DNA from: Flavobacterium sp.
GTDB taxonomy: Bacteria > Bacteroidota > Bacteroidia > Flavobacteriales > Flavobacteriaceae
Assembly (NCBI GenBank): GCA_018401995.1
Contig: JAGYJR010000015.1
Coordinates: 1 to 49,748 of the forward strand
Length of the DNA: 49,748 nt
Direction of reading: 5' to 3'
Positions 17,144 through 26,078 of this stretch are shown here, piece by piece. How positions within the stretch are numbered: the first letter of the stretch is position 1; every line of letters starts with the position of its first letter. Position numbers and translations under genes: made by a program. Under the pieces are notes generated by a model. It was not told where the DNA came from and made no database searches. It saw only the letters and a program-made list of their open reading frames with translations.

Positions 17144-18817
17144 ATGTCAACATTTCCATCAGACATTGAAATTGCACAAAACGCAACTATGTCTCACATA
17201 AAAGAAATCGCAAAAAAAATCAATATTGAAGAAGACGATTTAGAATACTATGGCAAGTACAAAGCCAAATTACCATTACACTTACAACAAGAAAACCCAA
17301 AAGGCAAACTAATATTAGTTTCTGCCATGTCGCCAACAAAATATGGTGAAGGGAAAACTACCATGTCCATCGGTTTGACAGATGGTTTGAATTATATTGG
17401 AAAAAAAGCGATTGCGGTTTTACGTGAACCTTCGCTTGGACCCGTTTTTGGTTTAAAAGGTGGCGCGGCTGGTGGAGGTTATGTGCAAGTGTTGCCAATG
17501 GAAGACATCAATTTGCATTTTACAGGTGATTTTTCAGCGATAGAAAAAGCGAATAACTTGCTTTCAGCGGTGATTGATAACAATTTACAAAACACGAAAT
17601 ATTCTTTAAATCTTGATCCAAAATCCATTGCATGGAAACGTGTGATGGACATGAACGACCGTTCGTTGCGTCAGATTATTATTGGAGTAGGAGCGAAAGC
17701 GAATGGTACTATGCGAGAAGATGGTTTTAATATTACACCCGCTTCAGAAGTGATGGCGATTTTATGTTTAGCAAAAGATTTAGAAGATTTGAAATTCCGA
17801 TTAGGAAATATATTCGTTGGAAAAACGTTAGATGGAAAAGCTATTTTTGCTCGCGATTTAAGTGTAGTAGGAGCCATGGCAACTTTATTGAAAGATGCAA
17901 TTAAGCCTAATTTGGTTCAAACTATCGACGGAAATCCAGCGATTTTACACGGTGGACCGTTTGCCAGTATTGCGCAAGGAACTAATACAGCTATTGCTAC
18001 CAAAATGGGATTGTCGCTTGGAGATTACGTAGTAACAGAAGCAGGTTTTGGTGCTGATTTAGGTGCGGAAAAGTTTTTACATATCAAATGTGAACAAAGT
18101 GGTTTGAAACCCGATGCGGTGGTTTTAGTAGCAACAATTAGAGCGATTAAACATCATGCAGGATTAACAGCGGAAGATTTTAAAACGGAAAACGTAAGCG
18201 CTATTGAAAAAGGCTTCTGCAATTTGGAAAAACACATTGAAAACATGCAACAATTTGGATTAAACCCTGTGGTTTGTATCAATGCTTTTCCAGATGATAC
18301 ACAAGCGGAATATGATAAATTGAAAGAATTGTGTGCAACTAAAGGTGTTACTGCAATTGTAAGTACCGCTTTTGCTCATGGCGGAAAAGGTTCGGCTGAA
18401 GTGGCGCAAAAAGTAGTAGAAGAAATTGAAAAAGGAACAGCTAATTATCAACCATTATATCAACCTTCGGATAGTATTGAACATAAAATTAATGTAGTAG
18501 CCAAAACGATTTATGGTGCGAATTCGGTAGAGTTTTCTCCAAAATCGAAAGCACAATTAAAGATGATAAACGACTTAGGTTTTAATCATTTTTCAATTTG
18601 TATGGCGAAAACGCCAGCAAGTTTTTCGGATAACGAAAAGTTAATTGGTCGTCCTTCGAATTTTGATATTACGGTTCGTGAATTTGAAATTTCTTCAGGT
18701 GCTGGTTTTGTAGTGCCACTTTTAGGTGATGTAATGCGAATGCCTGGTTTACCTGCAGTTCCTAATGCAGAACGAATAGATATTGATAACAATGGTGTGA
18801 TTACGGGGTTGTCGTAA
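17144..18817 (+). CDS. fhs: Formate--tetrahydrofolate ligase
   Basis: Joins formate to tetrahydrofolate with ATP, giving 10-formyl-THF for one-carbon metabolism. Seen: the P-loop SPTKYGEGKTT at about residues 62-72, LREPSLGPVFGLKGGAAGGGY (two overlapping FTHFS signatures, about 92-112), and the C-terminal FDITVREFEISSGAGFVVP block, split by a turn. The length of 557 residues is standard for the family. It follows the NAD-kinase-like gene by 71 nt and ends at a strong terminator shared with the converging terC gene. Confidence 0.96.
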   Translation: MSTFPSDIEIAQNATMSHIKEIAKKINIEEDDLEYYGKYKAKLPLHLQQENPKGKLILVSAMSPTKYGEGKTTMSIGLTDGLNYIGKKAIAVLREPSLGPVFGLKGGAAGGGYVQVLPMEDINLHFTGDFSAIEKANNLLSAVIDNNLQNTKYSLNLDPKSIAWKRVMDMNDRSLRQIIIGVGAKANGTMREDGFNITPASEVMAILCLAKDLEDLKFRLGNIFVGKTLDGKAIFARDLSVVGAMATLLKDAIKPNLVQTIDGNPAILHGGPFASIAQGTNTAIATKMGLSLGDYVVTEAGFGADLGAEKFLHIKCEQSGLKPDAVVLVATIRAIKHHAGLTAEDFKTENVSAIEKGFCNLEKHIENMQQFGLNPVVCINAFPDDTQAEYDKLKELCATKGVTAIVSTAFAHGGKGSAEVAQKVVEEIEKGTANYQPLYQPSDSIEHKINVVAKTIYGANSVEFSPKSKAQLKMINDLGFNHFSICMAKTPASFSDNEKLIGRPSNFDITVREFEISSGAGFVVPLLGDVMRMPGLPAVPNAERIDIDNNGVITGLS

Positions 18818-18834
18818 ACATAATTTGAAAATAA

Positions 18835-18864
18835 AAATGTCCCAAATTACTGGGACATTTTTTT
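18835..18864. terminator. Bidirectional terminator between fhs and terC
   Basis: AAATGTCCCA (18835-18844 approx.) pairs perfectly with TGGGACATTT (18851-18860) around a 6-nt loop, with A and T runs on both sides, so it can stop transcription from both converging genes. Confidence 0.87.
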
Positions 18865-18876
18865 GTAACGTTATAA

Positions 18877-19647
18877 TTAGCTTTTCTTTCGCATTTTCAT
18901 ATTCAAAAATTCCACACCGAGTGAAAAAGCAATCGCAAAATACAAATAGCCTTTTGGAACAGCACCAATTTCTTCTCCTGCCAATACCGCATGTGACAAG
19001 TGCATGCTTTCGGTAGTTAACATAAAACCAATTAAGATTAAAAATGCCAATCCCAAAATTTGAATAGATGGGTTTTTATTAACGAAATTCCCAACAGGAA
19101 CCGCAAATAGCATCATGACACCAACCGAAATGACAACTGCAGTAATCATAATGGTAAGTGCTCCCTCTACGCCATTTGTCATACCCACTGCTGTTAAAAT
19201 ACTATCAACGGAGAAAATAATGTCAATCATTAAAATTTGAAATAACACACTTCCAAATGTTTTTGCACCACTTGGTTTTAAAGCAAGTTCTTCTTCGCCT
19301 TTATGATCTACTTTTTCGTGAATTTCTTTGGTACTTTTATAAATTAAGAAAATTCCTCCAACTAGTAAAATAACTGCTTGTCCTGTAAAACTAGCTTTGA
19401 ACCATCCCCAATCTACGCTGAAAAAAGGCGCTTTCATTGCAATTAGTAAAGTAATTCCAAATAGCAATGCTATTCGCATAAACATAGCTAGAAATAAACC
19501 AATTCGGGTTGCTTTTTTGCGTTTTTCTTCAGGTAATTTCCCGGTAACAATTGAAATGAAAATAATGTTATCAATTCCTAGAACGATTTCTAGAAAAGTT
19601 AGGGTAAGAAGTGCTACCCAAGCATCTAAACTTAAAAATACTTCCAT
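18877..19647 (-). CDS. TerC family integral membrane protein
   Basis: A 256-residue membrane protein with about seven hydrophobic segments. Seen: the family signatures EIVLGIDNIIFISIV near residues 20-34 and IDIIFSVDSILTAVGM near 140-155, whose acidic residues in the membrane are thought to bind metal. TerC proteins are linked to tellurite resistance, and newer work ties relatives to Mn export during protein secretion. No ter operon is nearby, so a general metal role is more likely (inference). It faces fhs across a shared terminator. Confidence 0.88.
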   Translation of the reverse strand: MEVFLSLDAWVALLTLTFLEIVLGIDNIIFISIVTGKLPEEKRKKATRIGLFLAMFMRIALLFGITLLIAMKAPFFSVDWGWFKASFTGQAVILLVGGIFLIYKSTKEIHEKVDHKGEEELALKPSGAKTFGSVLFQILMIDIIFSVDSILTAVGMTNGVEGALTIMITAVVISVGVMMLFAVPVGNFVNKNPSIQILGLAFLILIGFMLTTESMHLSHAVLAGEEIGAVPKGYLYFAIAFSLGVEFLNMKMRKKS

Positions 19648-19661
19648 AAATGATATTAAAT

Positions 19662-20048
19662 TTATTGAATGCGTTTCGCTATTCCTTTTTGCTTGTTTAA
19701 ATCCCCAACAAATGAGTATTCAAACGTATACGAATCAGCAGTTGTGGTTAAAATTTTGATATGAATTCCTTTTTTTTCTTCTCTGTTTTTGGGCTTGATG
19801 TTTTGCAAAATAAATTCACAATCATTAACCCAACGCACAGATGATGAATCAGTTTTTCCTCGGAAGGTTTCAATTTGTAAGGAATCATTTCGTTCAAAGA
19901 TGGAAGTTTCTAGTTTGCCTTCGATTTCTTGTTCGAAGGAAAATTTTCCAGTTTTATAGTCTTTACAATTGCGCTCTTGGTTGTAACAAGAAGTTAGTAG
20001 TAAAGTTGAAAGTAAAATGTAAAATGTATGTTGTAGATTGAATTTCAT
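19662..20048 (-). CDS. Small putative lipoprotein, unknown function
   Basis: A 128-residue protein with a signal ending in LLTSC (lipobox Cys at about residue 21). The mature part has a conserved-looking CKDYKTGKF start, an SSVRWVNDCEFIL segment with a second Cys, and a C-terminal YTFEYSFVGDLNKQKG. No enzyme motif is present. It lies 14 nt upstream of terC on the same strand, so the two may be cotranscribed. It resembles small flavobacterial lipoproteins whose database names are unreliable. Confidence 0.7.
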   Translation of the reverse strand: MKFNLQHTFYILLSTLLLTSCYNQERNCKDYKTGKFSFEQEIEGKLETSIFERNDSLQIETFRGKTDSSSVRWVNDCEFILQNIKPKNREEKKGIHIKILTTTADSYTFEYSFVGDLNKQKGIAKRIQ

Positions 20049-20049
20049 G

Positions 20050-20138
20050 GTTTTAAGTTTTGTTTCAAGTTTGAGGTTTCAAGTTTAAAGTTAATGGTTT
20101 ATTGTTTGTTGTTGATTTTTGAACTTGAACTTGACCTT
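20050..20138. other. Low-complexity word spacer
   Basis: The intergenic stretch consists of overlapping words such as TTTCAAGTTT, GAGGTTTCAAG and GAACTTGAACTTGA. No gene, promoter or stem-loop was found in it. Similar word-like spacers occur at 4977-5025, 12308-12382, 29224-29281, 31640-31689 and 46700-46739. Confidence 0.6.
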
Positions 20139-20369
20139 TTATTGCTTATCACCATCAAACAAACTTTTAATAATGGTATTTATTCCTTTAAAAATTAGGA
20201 ACATAGCAAAACCGCATATTATAATTCCTAATCCTAAAATATAAGGATACAATGGATTTTCTTTGTTTTTAAATGCACTATTAATAATAACTGGACCAAT
20301 AAACAAAGTGGGTAAAGCGCCTGCTAAATATTGAATTCCTTTTAAAAGTATTTTTCTATTGGTAGCCAT
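20139..20369 (-). CDS. Small membrane protein, DUF6095-like
   Basis: A 76-residue protein with two transmembrane segments (about residues 12-30 and 43-62) separated by a short loop KNKENPLYPY. It begins MATNRKILLKGIQYLAG and ends in a charged tail. It resembles the flavobacterial family I know as DUF6095 (from memory). Its ATG follows the stop codon of the upstream gene with no intervening base (TAAATG), so the two are certainly translated from one message. Function unknown. Confidence 0.72.
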   Translation of the reverse strand: MATNRKILLKGIQYLAGALPTLFIGPVIINSAFKNKENPLYPYILGLGIIICGFAMFLIFKGINTIIKSLFDGDKQ

Positions 20370-20837
20370 TTAGAATCGGATGTTTACGCCAACGCCATTT
20401 TGATTGGTGATGATTTTCATATCGTAATTGTAGCCCAATTTATTCTTGTCTTTTGGTGCTGTTTCGTTGTACAAGTCAATACTTTTGGCAACACGGTCGC
20501 GATTTCCACTTAAAATTGGAATAGAAATACCTGCTACTACTATACCTGCTACAGAAATTACTGTTGGATATGTTTTGTTTTCAGTAGTTAAGCCCATAGC
20601 GGCATCAGCTACACACAAACCAATTCCAGTTGCTAGTAAAATTCCGCCCCAAGATTGTCTTGTTTTTGCTTTGTTGTACATATTCAAAGCTTCTGGATTT
20701 GCCATTAAAATTTTCTTAACATCATGTTTGTAAACTAATGAATCGTTCACATAAAATTTATTGTCTTCCGTTCTAATTTGTTGCGAAAAAAGTAAACTTG
20801 TAAAAAGTAAGCTGATAGTAAAAAATAATGTTTTCAT
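20370..20837 (-). CDS. Secreted/membrane protein of unknown function
   Basis: A 155-residue protein with a signal peptide (MKTLFFTISLLFTSLLFSQ) and two further hydrophobic segments at about residues 65-85 and 92-110. The start at 20837 is chosen because the longer reading from 20876 overlaps murQ and would bury the signal peptide. It lies 19 nt after murQ and directly abuts the DUF6095-like gene, so murQ, this gene and the small membrane gene look like one transcript. No known family was recognised. Confidence 0.7.
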   Translation of the reverse strand: MKTLFFTISLLFTSLLFSQQIRTEDNKFYVNDSLVYKHDVKKILMANPEALNMYNKAKTRQSWGGILLATGIGLCVADAAMGLTTENKTYPTVISVAGIVVAGISIPILSGNRDRVAKSIDLYNETAPKDKNKLGYNYDMKIITNQNGVGVNIRF

Positions 20838-20856
20838 ATTGGATGTTTTGGTTAGT

Positions 20857-21672
20857 TTATTGGTTTTTATAATCATTAACAGCAGCTCTCACACTGCCTT
20901 TTTCTTTTAAAAGTTGTTCGGCTGCTTCATATGAAATTCCTGTTTCTTCCATAATCATTTTGGTACCGCGATCGATTAATTTGGTATTGCTCAATTGCAT
21001 ATCGATCATTTTATTGCCTTTTACTTTGCCCAATTGTATCATGGTTGCTGTTGAAATCATGTTCAATACCAATTTCTGAGCCGTTCCAGCTTTCATTCGC
21101 GAACTTCCTGTCACGAATTCTGGCCCCACAACGACTTCAATTGGAAATTTAGCTGTCAAAGCTAGCGGACTTCCAGCATTGCAAGTGATGCAAGCGGTTG
21201 TGATTCCATTCAAATTGCAAGTTTCCAAACCGCCAATAACATATGGCGTTGTTCCTGAAGCAGCAATTCCAACGACTACATCATTTGCATTAATATTCCA
21301 TTCTTGTAAATCTTTCCATGCTTGTTTGGTGTCATCTTCGGCAAATTCTACGGCTTTTCTTATGGCTGTATCGCCACCAGCAATAATTCCAATGACTAAA
21401 TCAAAAGGAACACCAAACGTTGGCGGACATTCCGAAGCATCTACAATTCCTAATCGACCCGAAGTTCCTGCGCCAATGTAAAACAAACGACCACCTAATT
21501 TCATTTTTTCCACAACAGCAGTTACAACGGTTTCAATTTGCGGTAAAGCTTTTTCTACAGCCAACGGAACGCTTTTGTCTTCGTTGTTGATATTCGCCAA
21601 CAAATCAATAACCGACATTTGTTCTAAATGTTCATATTTGGAAGCTTGTTCGGTGGTTTTAATGAAGTTCAT
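20857..21672 (-). CDS. murQ: N-acetylmuramic acid 6-phosphate etherase
   Basis: Cleaves the lactyl ether of MurNAc-6-P to GlcNAc-6-P and D-lactate in cell-wall recycling. Seen: the SIS-domain fold with YIGAGTSGRLGIVDASECPPT, split here as GAGTSGRLG and DASECPPTFG (about residues 65-85), the catalytic Glu in SECPP, and GSSRMKAGTAQKLVLNM near 190. At 271 residues it lacks part of the C-terminal UBA-like region of longer MurQ. It is preceded by a good promoter and leads a small operon. Confidence 0.93.
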   Translation of the reverse strand: MNFIKTTEQASKYEHLEQMSVIDLLANINNEDKSVPLAVEKALPQIETVVTAVVEKMKLGGRLFYIGAGTSGRLGIVDASECPPTFGVPFDLVIGIIAGGDTAIRKAVEFAEDDTKQAWKDLQEWNINANDVVVGIAASGTTPYVIGGLETCNLNGITTACITCNAGSPLALTAKFPIEVVVGPEFVTGSSRMKAGTAQKLVLNMISTATMIQLGKVKGNKMIDMQLSNTKLIDRGTKMIMEETGISYEAAEQLLKEKGSVRAAVNDYKNQ

Positions 21673-21690
21673 GGGTTGTTAAATCTTAAC

Positions 21691-21720
21691 CAAAGATAAA
21701 GGAAAAAAAGTTCCTCACAA
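21691..21720 (-). promoter_or_regulatory. Promoter of murQ
   Basis: On the minus strand TTG at 21720-21718, a 19-nt spacer and TATCTTTG at 21698-21691, placed 19 nt before the murQ start. Confidence 0.65.
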
Positions 21721-21800
21721 AGTGAAATTTTTAGAAATAAAGAAATTGAAAAATGAAGAATTCTTAATTGTTTAAATTTTTATATTCAAAATTGGTCTCA

Positions 21801-22532
21801 CTAATGCGAATGTCCCATTTCCATGAAAAAAGCCAATAAAAATCCCAATACAATCATGGTGATTTTTGCCAAATTGAATTTGTGTCCTTCGTTGCTTTCA
21901 AAAATAATGGTGGATGAAATATGAAATAAAATCCCAACTACAACTGCTGAAATTTCTTTAGAATAATGTTGGGCAAAATGCATTTGTTCGGCTAAAAAAG
22001 TTCCTAGTGGCGTCATCAAAGCAAAAGCAAACATAAAACCGAAAATCATTTTCTTTTCCATTTTGGCATTCACAAAAAATAAAGTTAAAATAATGGCAAT
22101 TGGAAAGTGATGCACGGCAATTCCATAGGCTAAATTCGTATTTTCTTGGATAGGAAAACCTTCCAATAATGCATGCAAACACAAGCTAACGAACAATAAC
22201 CAAGGAATATGATGCAATTCGTCGTTTTTATCCGTATGAATGTGAACGTGACCATGTTCGGCACCTTTGGAAAAGAATTCTAAAACAATTTGGAATAAAA
22301 TTCCAATCATGATGAACAGTCCAACGGGCAAAAGGTCTTCGTGTTCGCCTTCGTGATGGTGGTGATGTCCTTCTTGAAACAATTCGGGTAATAAGTGCAA
22401 AACCGTTAGCGACAACAAGAAAGCGCCACTAAATGCCAATAGCAATTTAATGTTTTTCTTTTTTTGAGGTTTTAAGAACAAAGCAATCAAAAAACCTGCA
22501 ATTACAGCGAAAAAAGTAATAATATATTGCAT
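21801..22532 (-). CDS. ZIP family divalent metal transporter
   Basis: A 243-residue inner-membrane protein with about eight hydrophobic segments. A His-rich loop (HHHHHEGEHEDL) lies near residues 57-70 and a second (EHGHVHIHTDKN) near 93-104. The metal-site helices contain LCLHALLEGFPI and AVHHFPIA, the HxxxE and HH motifs of ZIP transporters. ZIPs import Zn, Fe or Mn; the histidine loops favour zinc (inference). Its start overlaps the stop of the upstream methyltransferase gene by one base (TAATG), so translation is coupled. Confidence 0.9.
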   Translation of the reverse strand: MQYIITFFAVIAGFLIALFLKPQKKKNIKLLLAFSGAFLLSLTVLHLLPELFQEGHHHHHEGEHEDLLPVGLFIMIGILFQIVLEFFSKGAEHGHVHIHTDKNDELHHIPWLLFVSLCLHALLEGFPIQENTNLAYGIAVHHFPIAIILTLFFVNAKMEKKMIFGFMFAFALMTPLGTFLAEQMHFAQHYSKEISAVVVGILFHISSTIIFESNEGHKFNLAKITMIVLGFLLAFFMEMGHSH

Positions 22533-23296
22533 TATTTAAATAGCATGATTAAACGTTCGGATTGGTTTTTGTAGAATTTTCGCAATTTGTAATCGCCAAA
22601 AATATCCAATAAATAAATGCCTGCTTCTTCCATCATTTGTTCAAAATCTTCTAATCGTAAAGCTTGCACTTTTTCGGTAAAATGAAAATTTTGACCATCA
22701 GCTTCAAAAGTAATCTCTTTGAAAATATGTCCGTCTTTTAAATAACGTTTCAGATGAAAATTAATGCCTTCCACCGTTTTAATTTCTTCAGGAACTAGAT
22801 TTTCCAACACATAATCCACATTCATAAAATCGATACATGCAAATCCTGTTTCGGTTAAACTGTTGTGAATCGCTTTTAGAGTCTTGAAGTTATCGGCGTC
22901 ATTTTCGAAGTAACCAAAACTGGTAAACAAATTGAAAATAGCATCGTATTTTTCATCGCAAGTTTCGCGCATATCGTGCACTTTGAAATGCAGTTTTTCA
23001 TTGGCAAACTGACTCGCTTCTTTAATGCTGTTTTCAGATAAATCAGCACCAGTAACATCATAACCTAACGAATTCAAATAAATCGCATGGCGACCTTTTC
23101 CGCAAGCCAAATCTAGAATTTTTGCTTCTTCAGGTAAGTTCAAATACTGCGTGAGATTGTCCATAAACAATTGTGCTTCTGTATAATCACGGTCTTTGTA
23201 TAAGATATGGTAATATGGCGTATCAAACCAAGAGGCAAACCAAGTTGAAGTTGGTTGGTTGGTTATGGTTTCTGGTTTATTGTTAGTTACTGACAT
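22532..23296 (-). CDS. Class I SAM-dependent methyltransferase
   Basis: A 254-residue protein with motif I ILDLACGKGRHAIYL at about residues 50-64, an acidic loop end GADLSE, and motif IV FNLFTSFGYF. This is a small-molecule or general methyltransferase fold; the substrate is unknown. The first Met of the longest frame lies at 23347, but the start at 23296 (MSVTNNKPETI) avoids an implausible leader and sits after a -7-like element. It shares a transcript with the ZIP transporter gene. Confidence 0.85.
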   Translation of the reverse strand: MSVTNNKPETITNQPTSTWFASWFDTPYYHILYKDRDYTEAQLFMDNLTQYLNLPEEAKILDLACGKGRHAIYLNSLGYDVTGADLSENSIKEASQFANEKLHFKVHDMRETCDEKYDAIFNLFTSFGYFENDADNFKTLKAIHNSLTETGFACIDFMNVDYVLENLVPEEIKTVEGINFHLKRYLKDGHIFKEITFEADGQNFHFTEKVQALRLEDFEQMMEEAGIYLLDIFGDYKLRKFYKNQSERLIMLFK

Positions 23297-23323
23297 TATT
23301 CTGATTTCATTTCTTTCAAGTGG

Positions 23324-23342
23324 CAAATTTAATGTATTTTTG
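23324..23342. promoter_or_regulatory. Divergent -7 elements for two methyltransferase genes
   Basis: Minus-strand TAAATTTG (23331-23324) faces plus-strand TATTTTTG (23335-23342), 3 nt apart, between the genes at 23296 (minus) and 23404 (plus). The -33 elements are poor, so confidence is moderate. The arrangement copies the divergent promoter at 7301-7364. Confidence 0.5.
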
Positions 23343-23403
23343 CACAAGATTACGAATTATTGCATTGGCAATTGAATTTTGTAATGGAACTTGAATTTGA
23401 AGC

Positions 23404-24570
23404 ATGGAAAATTTTAAAATGGTGGCCAAAACCTTTTTTGGCTTCGAAGAACTTTTAGCGAAAGAATTAACGCAATTAGGCGCTCAGCAAGTAGAATTGG
23501 GTACTCGAGTAGTTTCATTTGTTGGCGACAAAGGTTTTATGTACAAAGCCAATTTGGCCTTACGAACGGCTATCAAAATATTAAAACCAATCAAAACATT
23601 TAAAGCGTATAATGACAAAAGTTTGTACGATGGCATGATGAAAATTGATTGGTCAGAGTATATGAACGAACACCAAACGTTTGTTTTTGAAACGACGTTG
23701 CATTCGGAGCATTTCAATCACAGTCAGTTTGTGGCTTTAAAATCGAAAGATGCTGTGGTAGACCAATTTCGTGATAAAACAGGCAAAAGACCAAATATTG
23801 ACAAGGATTTTCCAGATGTGCGTTTGCATATTCACATTGATCGTGATGTTTGTACAGTTTCTTTAGATACTTCTGGCGAATCGTTGCACCGTAGAGGCTA
23901 TAAATCGGCTACAAATATTGCACCAATCAATGAAGTTTTGGCAGCAGGGATGTTGTTGTTATCAGGTTGGGATGGACAATCACATTTTTTAGATCCTATG
24001 TGTGGAAGTGGTACCATTTTGGCAGAAGCTGCGATGATTGCTTGTAATATTCCGGCGAATATCAACCGAAAAGAATTTGCTTTTGAAAAATGGAGCGATT
24101 GGGACAGCGAATTGTTTGATAAAGTATTGGAATCGTTATTGAAGAAAACGCGTGAATTTCATTACACCATTACAGGTTATGACAAAGCGCCAAGTGCTGT
24201 TGCCAAAGCGAAAGACAATATTAAAAATGCTAATTTAGACGAATATATTACCATAAAACAAGCGAATTTCTTCGAATCTGAAAAAACTACCGAAGGACCG
24301 TTGCACATGGTGTTTAATCCGCCGTATGGCGAGCGTTTGGATATTGACTTGGAACGTTTTTACAGAGAAATTGGAGATACGTTGAAACAAAGTTATCCGA
24401 ATACGAATGCTTGGTTTATTACTGCCAATTTAGAAGCGTTGAAGTTTGTTGGGTTAAAACCAAGTAGAAAAATTAAGTTATTCAACGGAAAGTTAGAAGC
24501 TCGATTTGTAAAATACGAAATGTACGCCGGAAGTAAACGCACCAAATTTCAAATCCAAAATGAAAACTAA
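23404..24570 (+). CDS. THUMP-domain class I RNA methyltransferase, RlmL N-terminal-like
   Basis: A 388-residue RNA N2-guanine methyltransferase. Residues about 1-160 contain a ferredoxin-like and THUMP RNA-binding region (KTFFGFEELLAKEL, VRLHIHIDRDVCTVSLDTSG). The catalytic domain follows, with DPMCGSGTILAEAA at about residues 198-211 and the NPPYGERL motif IV near 303. It resembles the first half of RlmL, which makes m2G2445 in 23S rRNA, without the RlmK half; the exact target is inferred. Confidence 0.9.
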   Translation: MENFKMVAKTFFGFEELLAKELTQLGAQQVELGTRVVSFVGDKGFMYKANLALRTAIKILKPIKTFKAYNDKSLYDGMMKIDWSEYMNEHQTFVFETTLHSEHFNHSQFVALKSKDAVVDQFRDKTGKRPNIDKDFPDVRLHIHIDRDVCTVSLDTSGESLHRRGYKSATNIAPINEVLAAGMLLLSGWDGQSHFLDPMCGSGTILAEAAMIACNIPANINRKEFAFEKWSDWDSELFDKVLESLLKKTREFHYTITGYDKAPSAVAKAKDNIKNANLDEYITIKQANFFESEKTTEGPLHMVFNPPYGERLDIDLERFYREIGDTLKQSYPNTNAWFITANLEALKFVGLKPSRKIKLFNGKLEARFVKYEMYAGSKRTKFQIQNEN

Positions 24571-24581
24571 AACTTTGACTT

Positions 24582-24818
24582 ATGTTAGCTAAAAAAACCA
24601 AAGCCTTTTTATACAACTTTTTCGGATTTTCTGCTTTTTATATTCCTGCTTATTTGTTGATTATGAATTTCACTAATTTGCAAGGATTTTGGATTGCCGG
24701 AACTGCCTTTATGGTTTCTTTGATTTTATCACCAAAATTTCAATACATGAAAACCGCTGATGGCGAAAAGATTTTCATGAAATGGATTTTTACTAAAGGG
24801 ATTAAAGAAGTGGGATAG
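24582..24818 (+). CDS. Small two-helix membrane protein, unknown
   Basis: A 78-residue protein with hydrophobic segments at about residues 10-30 and 34-50 and a charged C-terminus (KTADGEKIFMKWIFTKGIKEVG). It begins 11 nt after the RNA methyltransferase gene on the same strand and is probably cotranscribed with it. It has the look of a conserved flavobacterial membrane protein, but I do not recognise a named family. Confidence 0.65.
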   Translation: MLAKKTKAFLYNFFGFSAFYIPAYLLIMNFTNLQGFWIAGTAFMVSLILSPKFQYMKTADGEKIFMKWIFTKGIKEVG

Positions 24819-24864
24819 TTTTCCCTTAGACTCTAAAAATGGCGAGTAGCCATAAACAGCTTTA

Positions 24865-25548
24865 TTATTTTTTAAGCATTTTCGTCAACGAATTTAAACA
24901 TGGACTAACATCAAAGTACAAACCTTCTAATTTGGCTTCATTTTCAGTAATAGTTAAATAATCGTAATGTTCAATTAAACTTTGAGAACCTCCAAATTGA
25001 AATCCAAGTATATTTAATAAATCATATTCATGTGAGGTGTAAATCACATAAAAGGCTTTTTTTTTGCTTTTTCCATTCCCTGAACTCATCAAAGCATCTA
25101 CAATAATTCGTAATTGGATCATTCTTTTCTCAAAAGATTCATTATTTCCTAATTGTTCTAATGAATATAGTTGATAATTTATGGCATTTAAATCAAATGG
25201 ATTTTTTAAAAGCATTTCATTAGTAAAAACAATTATTTTATTTAAATCCAAACTATCTATTTCTTCTTTTTGAACCACAACTCTTAAGCTGTCTCTATAA
25301 CTAGAACGGGAGTAAGGCGAATAATTCTCATCAAAAATATAACCATAATATAAGTGTCTCTTCTCCTCTAAAGTCATTGTAGAATCCGCTTGTTGAAATC
25401 TATTCATCAAAGTTTTGTAAAACAGATTTGATTTCTCCATTTGGATATTTTTCTCAATTTTCTTGTAATCAGGTTTTTCAAAATCCCAATCTTGAGAATA
25501 TGTTAAATGACCTATTAAAATAAATGTTATTAGGATTATTTTTTTCAT
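24865..25548 (-). CDS. DUF4919-like secreted protein
   Basis: A 227-residue protein with a signal peptide (MKKIILITFILIGHLTYSQ). The mature part, DWDFEKPDYKKIEKNI, a YYGYIF motif, NPFDLNAIN and a C-terminal YFDVSPC segment fit the DUF4919 family as I remember it. Function unknown. It is the leftmost gene of the AT-rich accessory block next to a tyrosine recombinase, and its start lies 45 nt after the stop of the preceding small membrane gene. It may be a former cassette gene (inference). Confidence 0.72.
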   Translation of the reverse strand: MKKIILITFILIGHLTYSQDWDFEKPDYKKIEKNIQMEKSNLFYKTLMNRFQQADSTMTLEEKRHLYYGYIFDENYSPYSRSSYRDSLRVVVQKEEIDSLDLNKIIVFTNEMLLKNPFDLNAINYQLYSLEQLGNNESFEKRMIQLRIIVDALMSSGNGKSKKKAFYVIYTSHEYDLLNILGFQFGGSQSLIEHYDYLTITENEAKLEGLYFDVSPCLNSLTKMLKK

Positions 25549-25593
25549 TATTTTTTATATGTAACGTTTTATCAACTAGTGTATTAATGCCGT
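25549..25593. repeat. Possible degenerate recombination site
   Basis: A short spacer between two accessory genes in which GTAACG (25561-25566) faces CGTTTA (25591-25596), roughly inverted. It lies where an attC-like site for the 153-residue gene would be expected, but it has no long stem and no GTTAGC core. Confidence 0.25.
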
Positions 25594-26055
25594 TTATGCA
25601 TTTTTTATTTCTGTTTTTTTATCTATTCTATGATTTTCAAACATTTCAATTGCTGCCTTTAAAAGACCAAACATTCCTAAACCCAAAATTATAAGACCTA
25701 TTGATAAATCTTTTAATATTCCAATATCCAGAATATAGTATCCAATTAATCCAAATATCAGAAAAAATAGAATCATAAAAGATATTAGAAAAATCATAAT
25801 TTTACCTTTTACAGGGTCTTGCCAAATTTTTTCAGAAACCTTATTTTGAGTTTTGGAAGTGTCTTGTAATGAAGAAAAACTAACACTTAGCCCAATAAAA
25901 ATCAAAACAGTATTTAAGCTTTGGAAAATCAAATTTGGATTTTGTTTTAATTGTTCCATTCCTTGCAAGTATGGTTTCAGAGCGAAATATAGTCCGATCA
26001 ACATTAGTGGATATTGCAAGTAACTTATGTAGTGAAAAAAAATCTTAAAATTCAT
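25594..26055 (-). CDS. Multi-pass membrane protein in accessory block, unknown
   Basis: A 153-residue protein with four predicted membrane segments (about residues 10-27, 43-62, 85-105, 110-132) and a charged C-terminus ending KKTEIKNA. No family recognised. It begins 24 nt downstream of the attC-like palindrome on the same strand, in the place of a second cassette gene. Base composition is even more AT-rich than the neighbouring core genes. No promoter was seen directly in front of it. Confidence 0.65.
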   Translation of the reverse strand: MNFKIFFHYISYLQYPLMLIGLYFALKPYLQGMEQLKQNPNLIFQSLNTVLIFIGLSVSFSSLQDTSKTQNKVSEKIWQDPVKGKIMIFLISFMILFFLIFGLIGYYILDIGILKDLSIGLIILGLGMFGLLKAAIEMFENHRIDKKTEIKNA

Positions 26056-26078
26056 AAATATACTTTTTTTTATATTTC

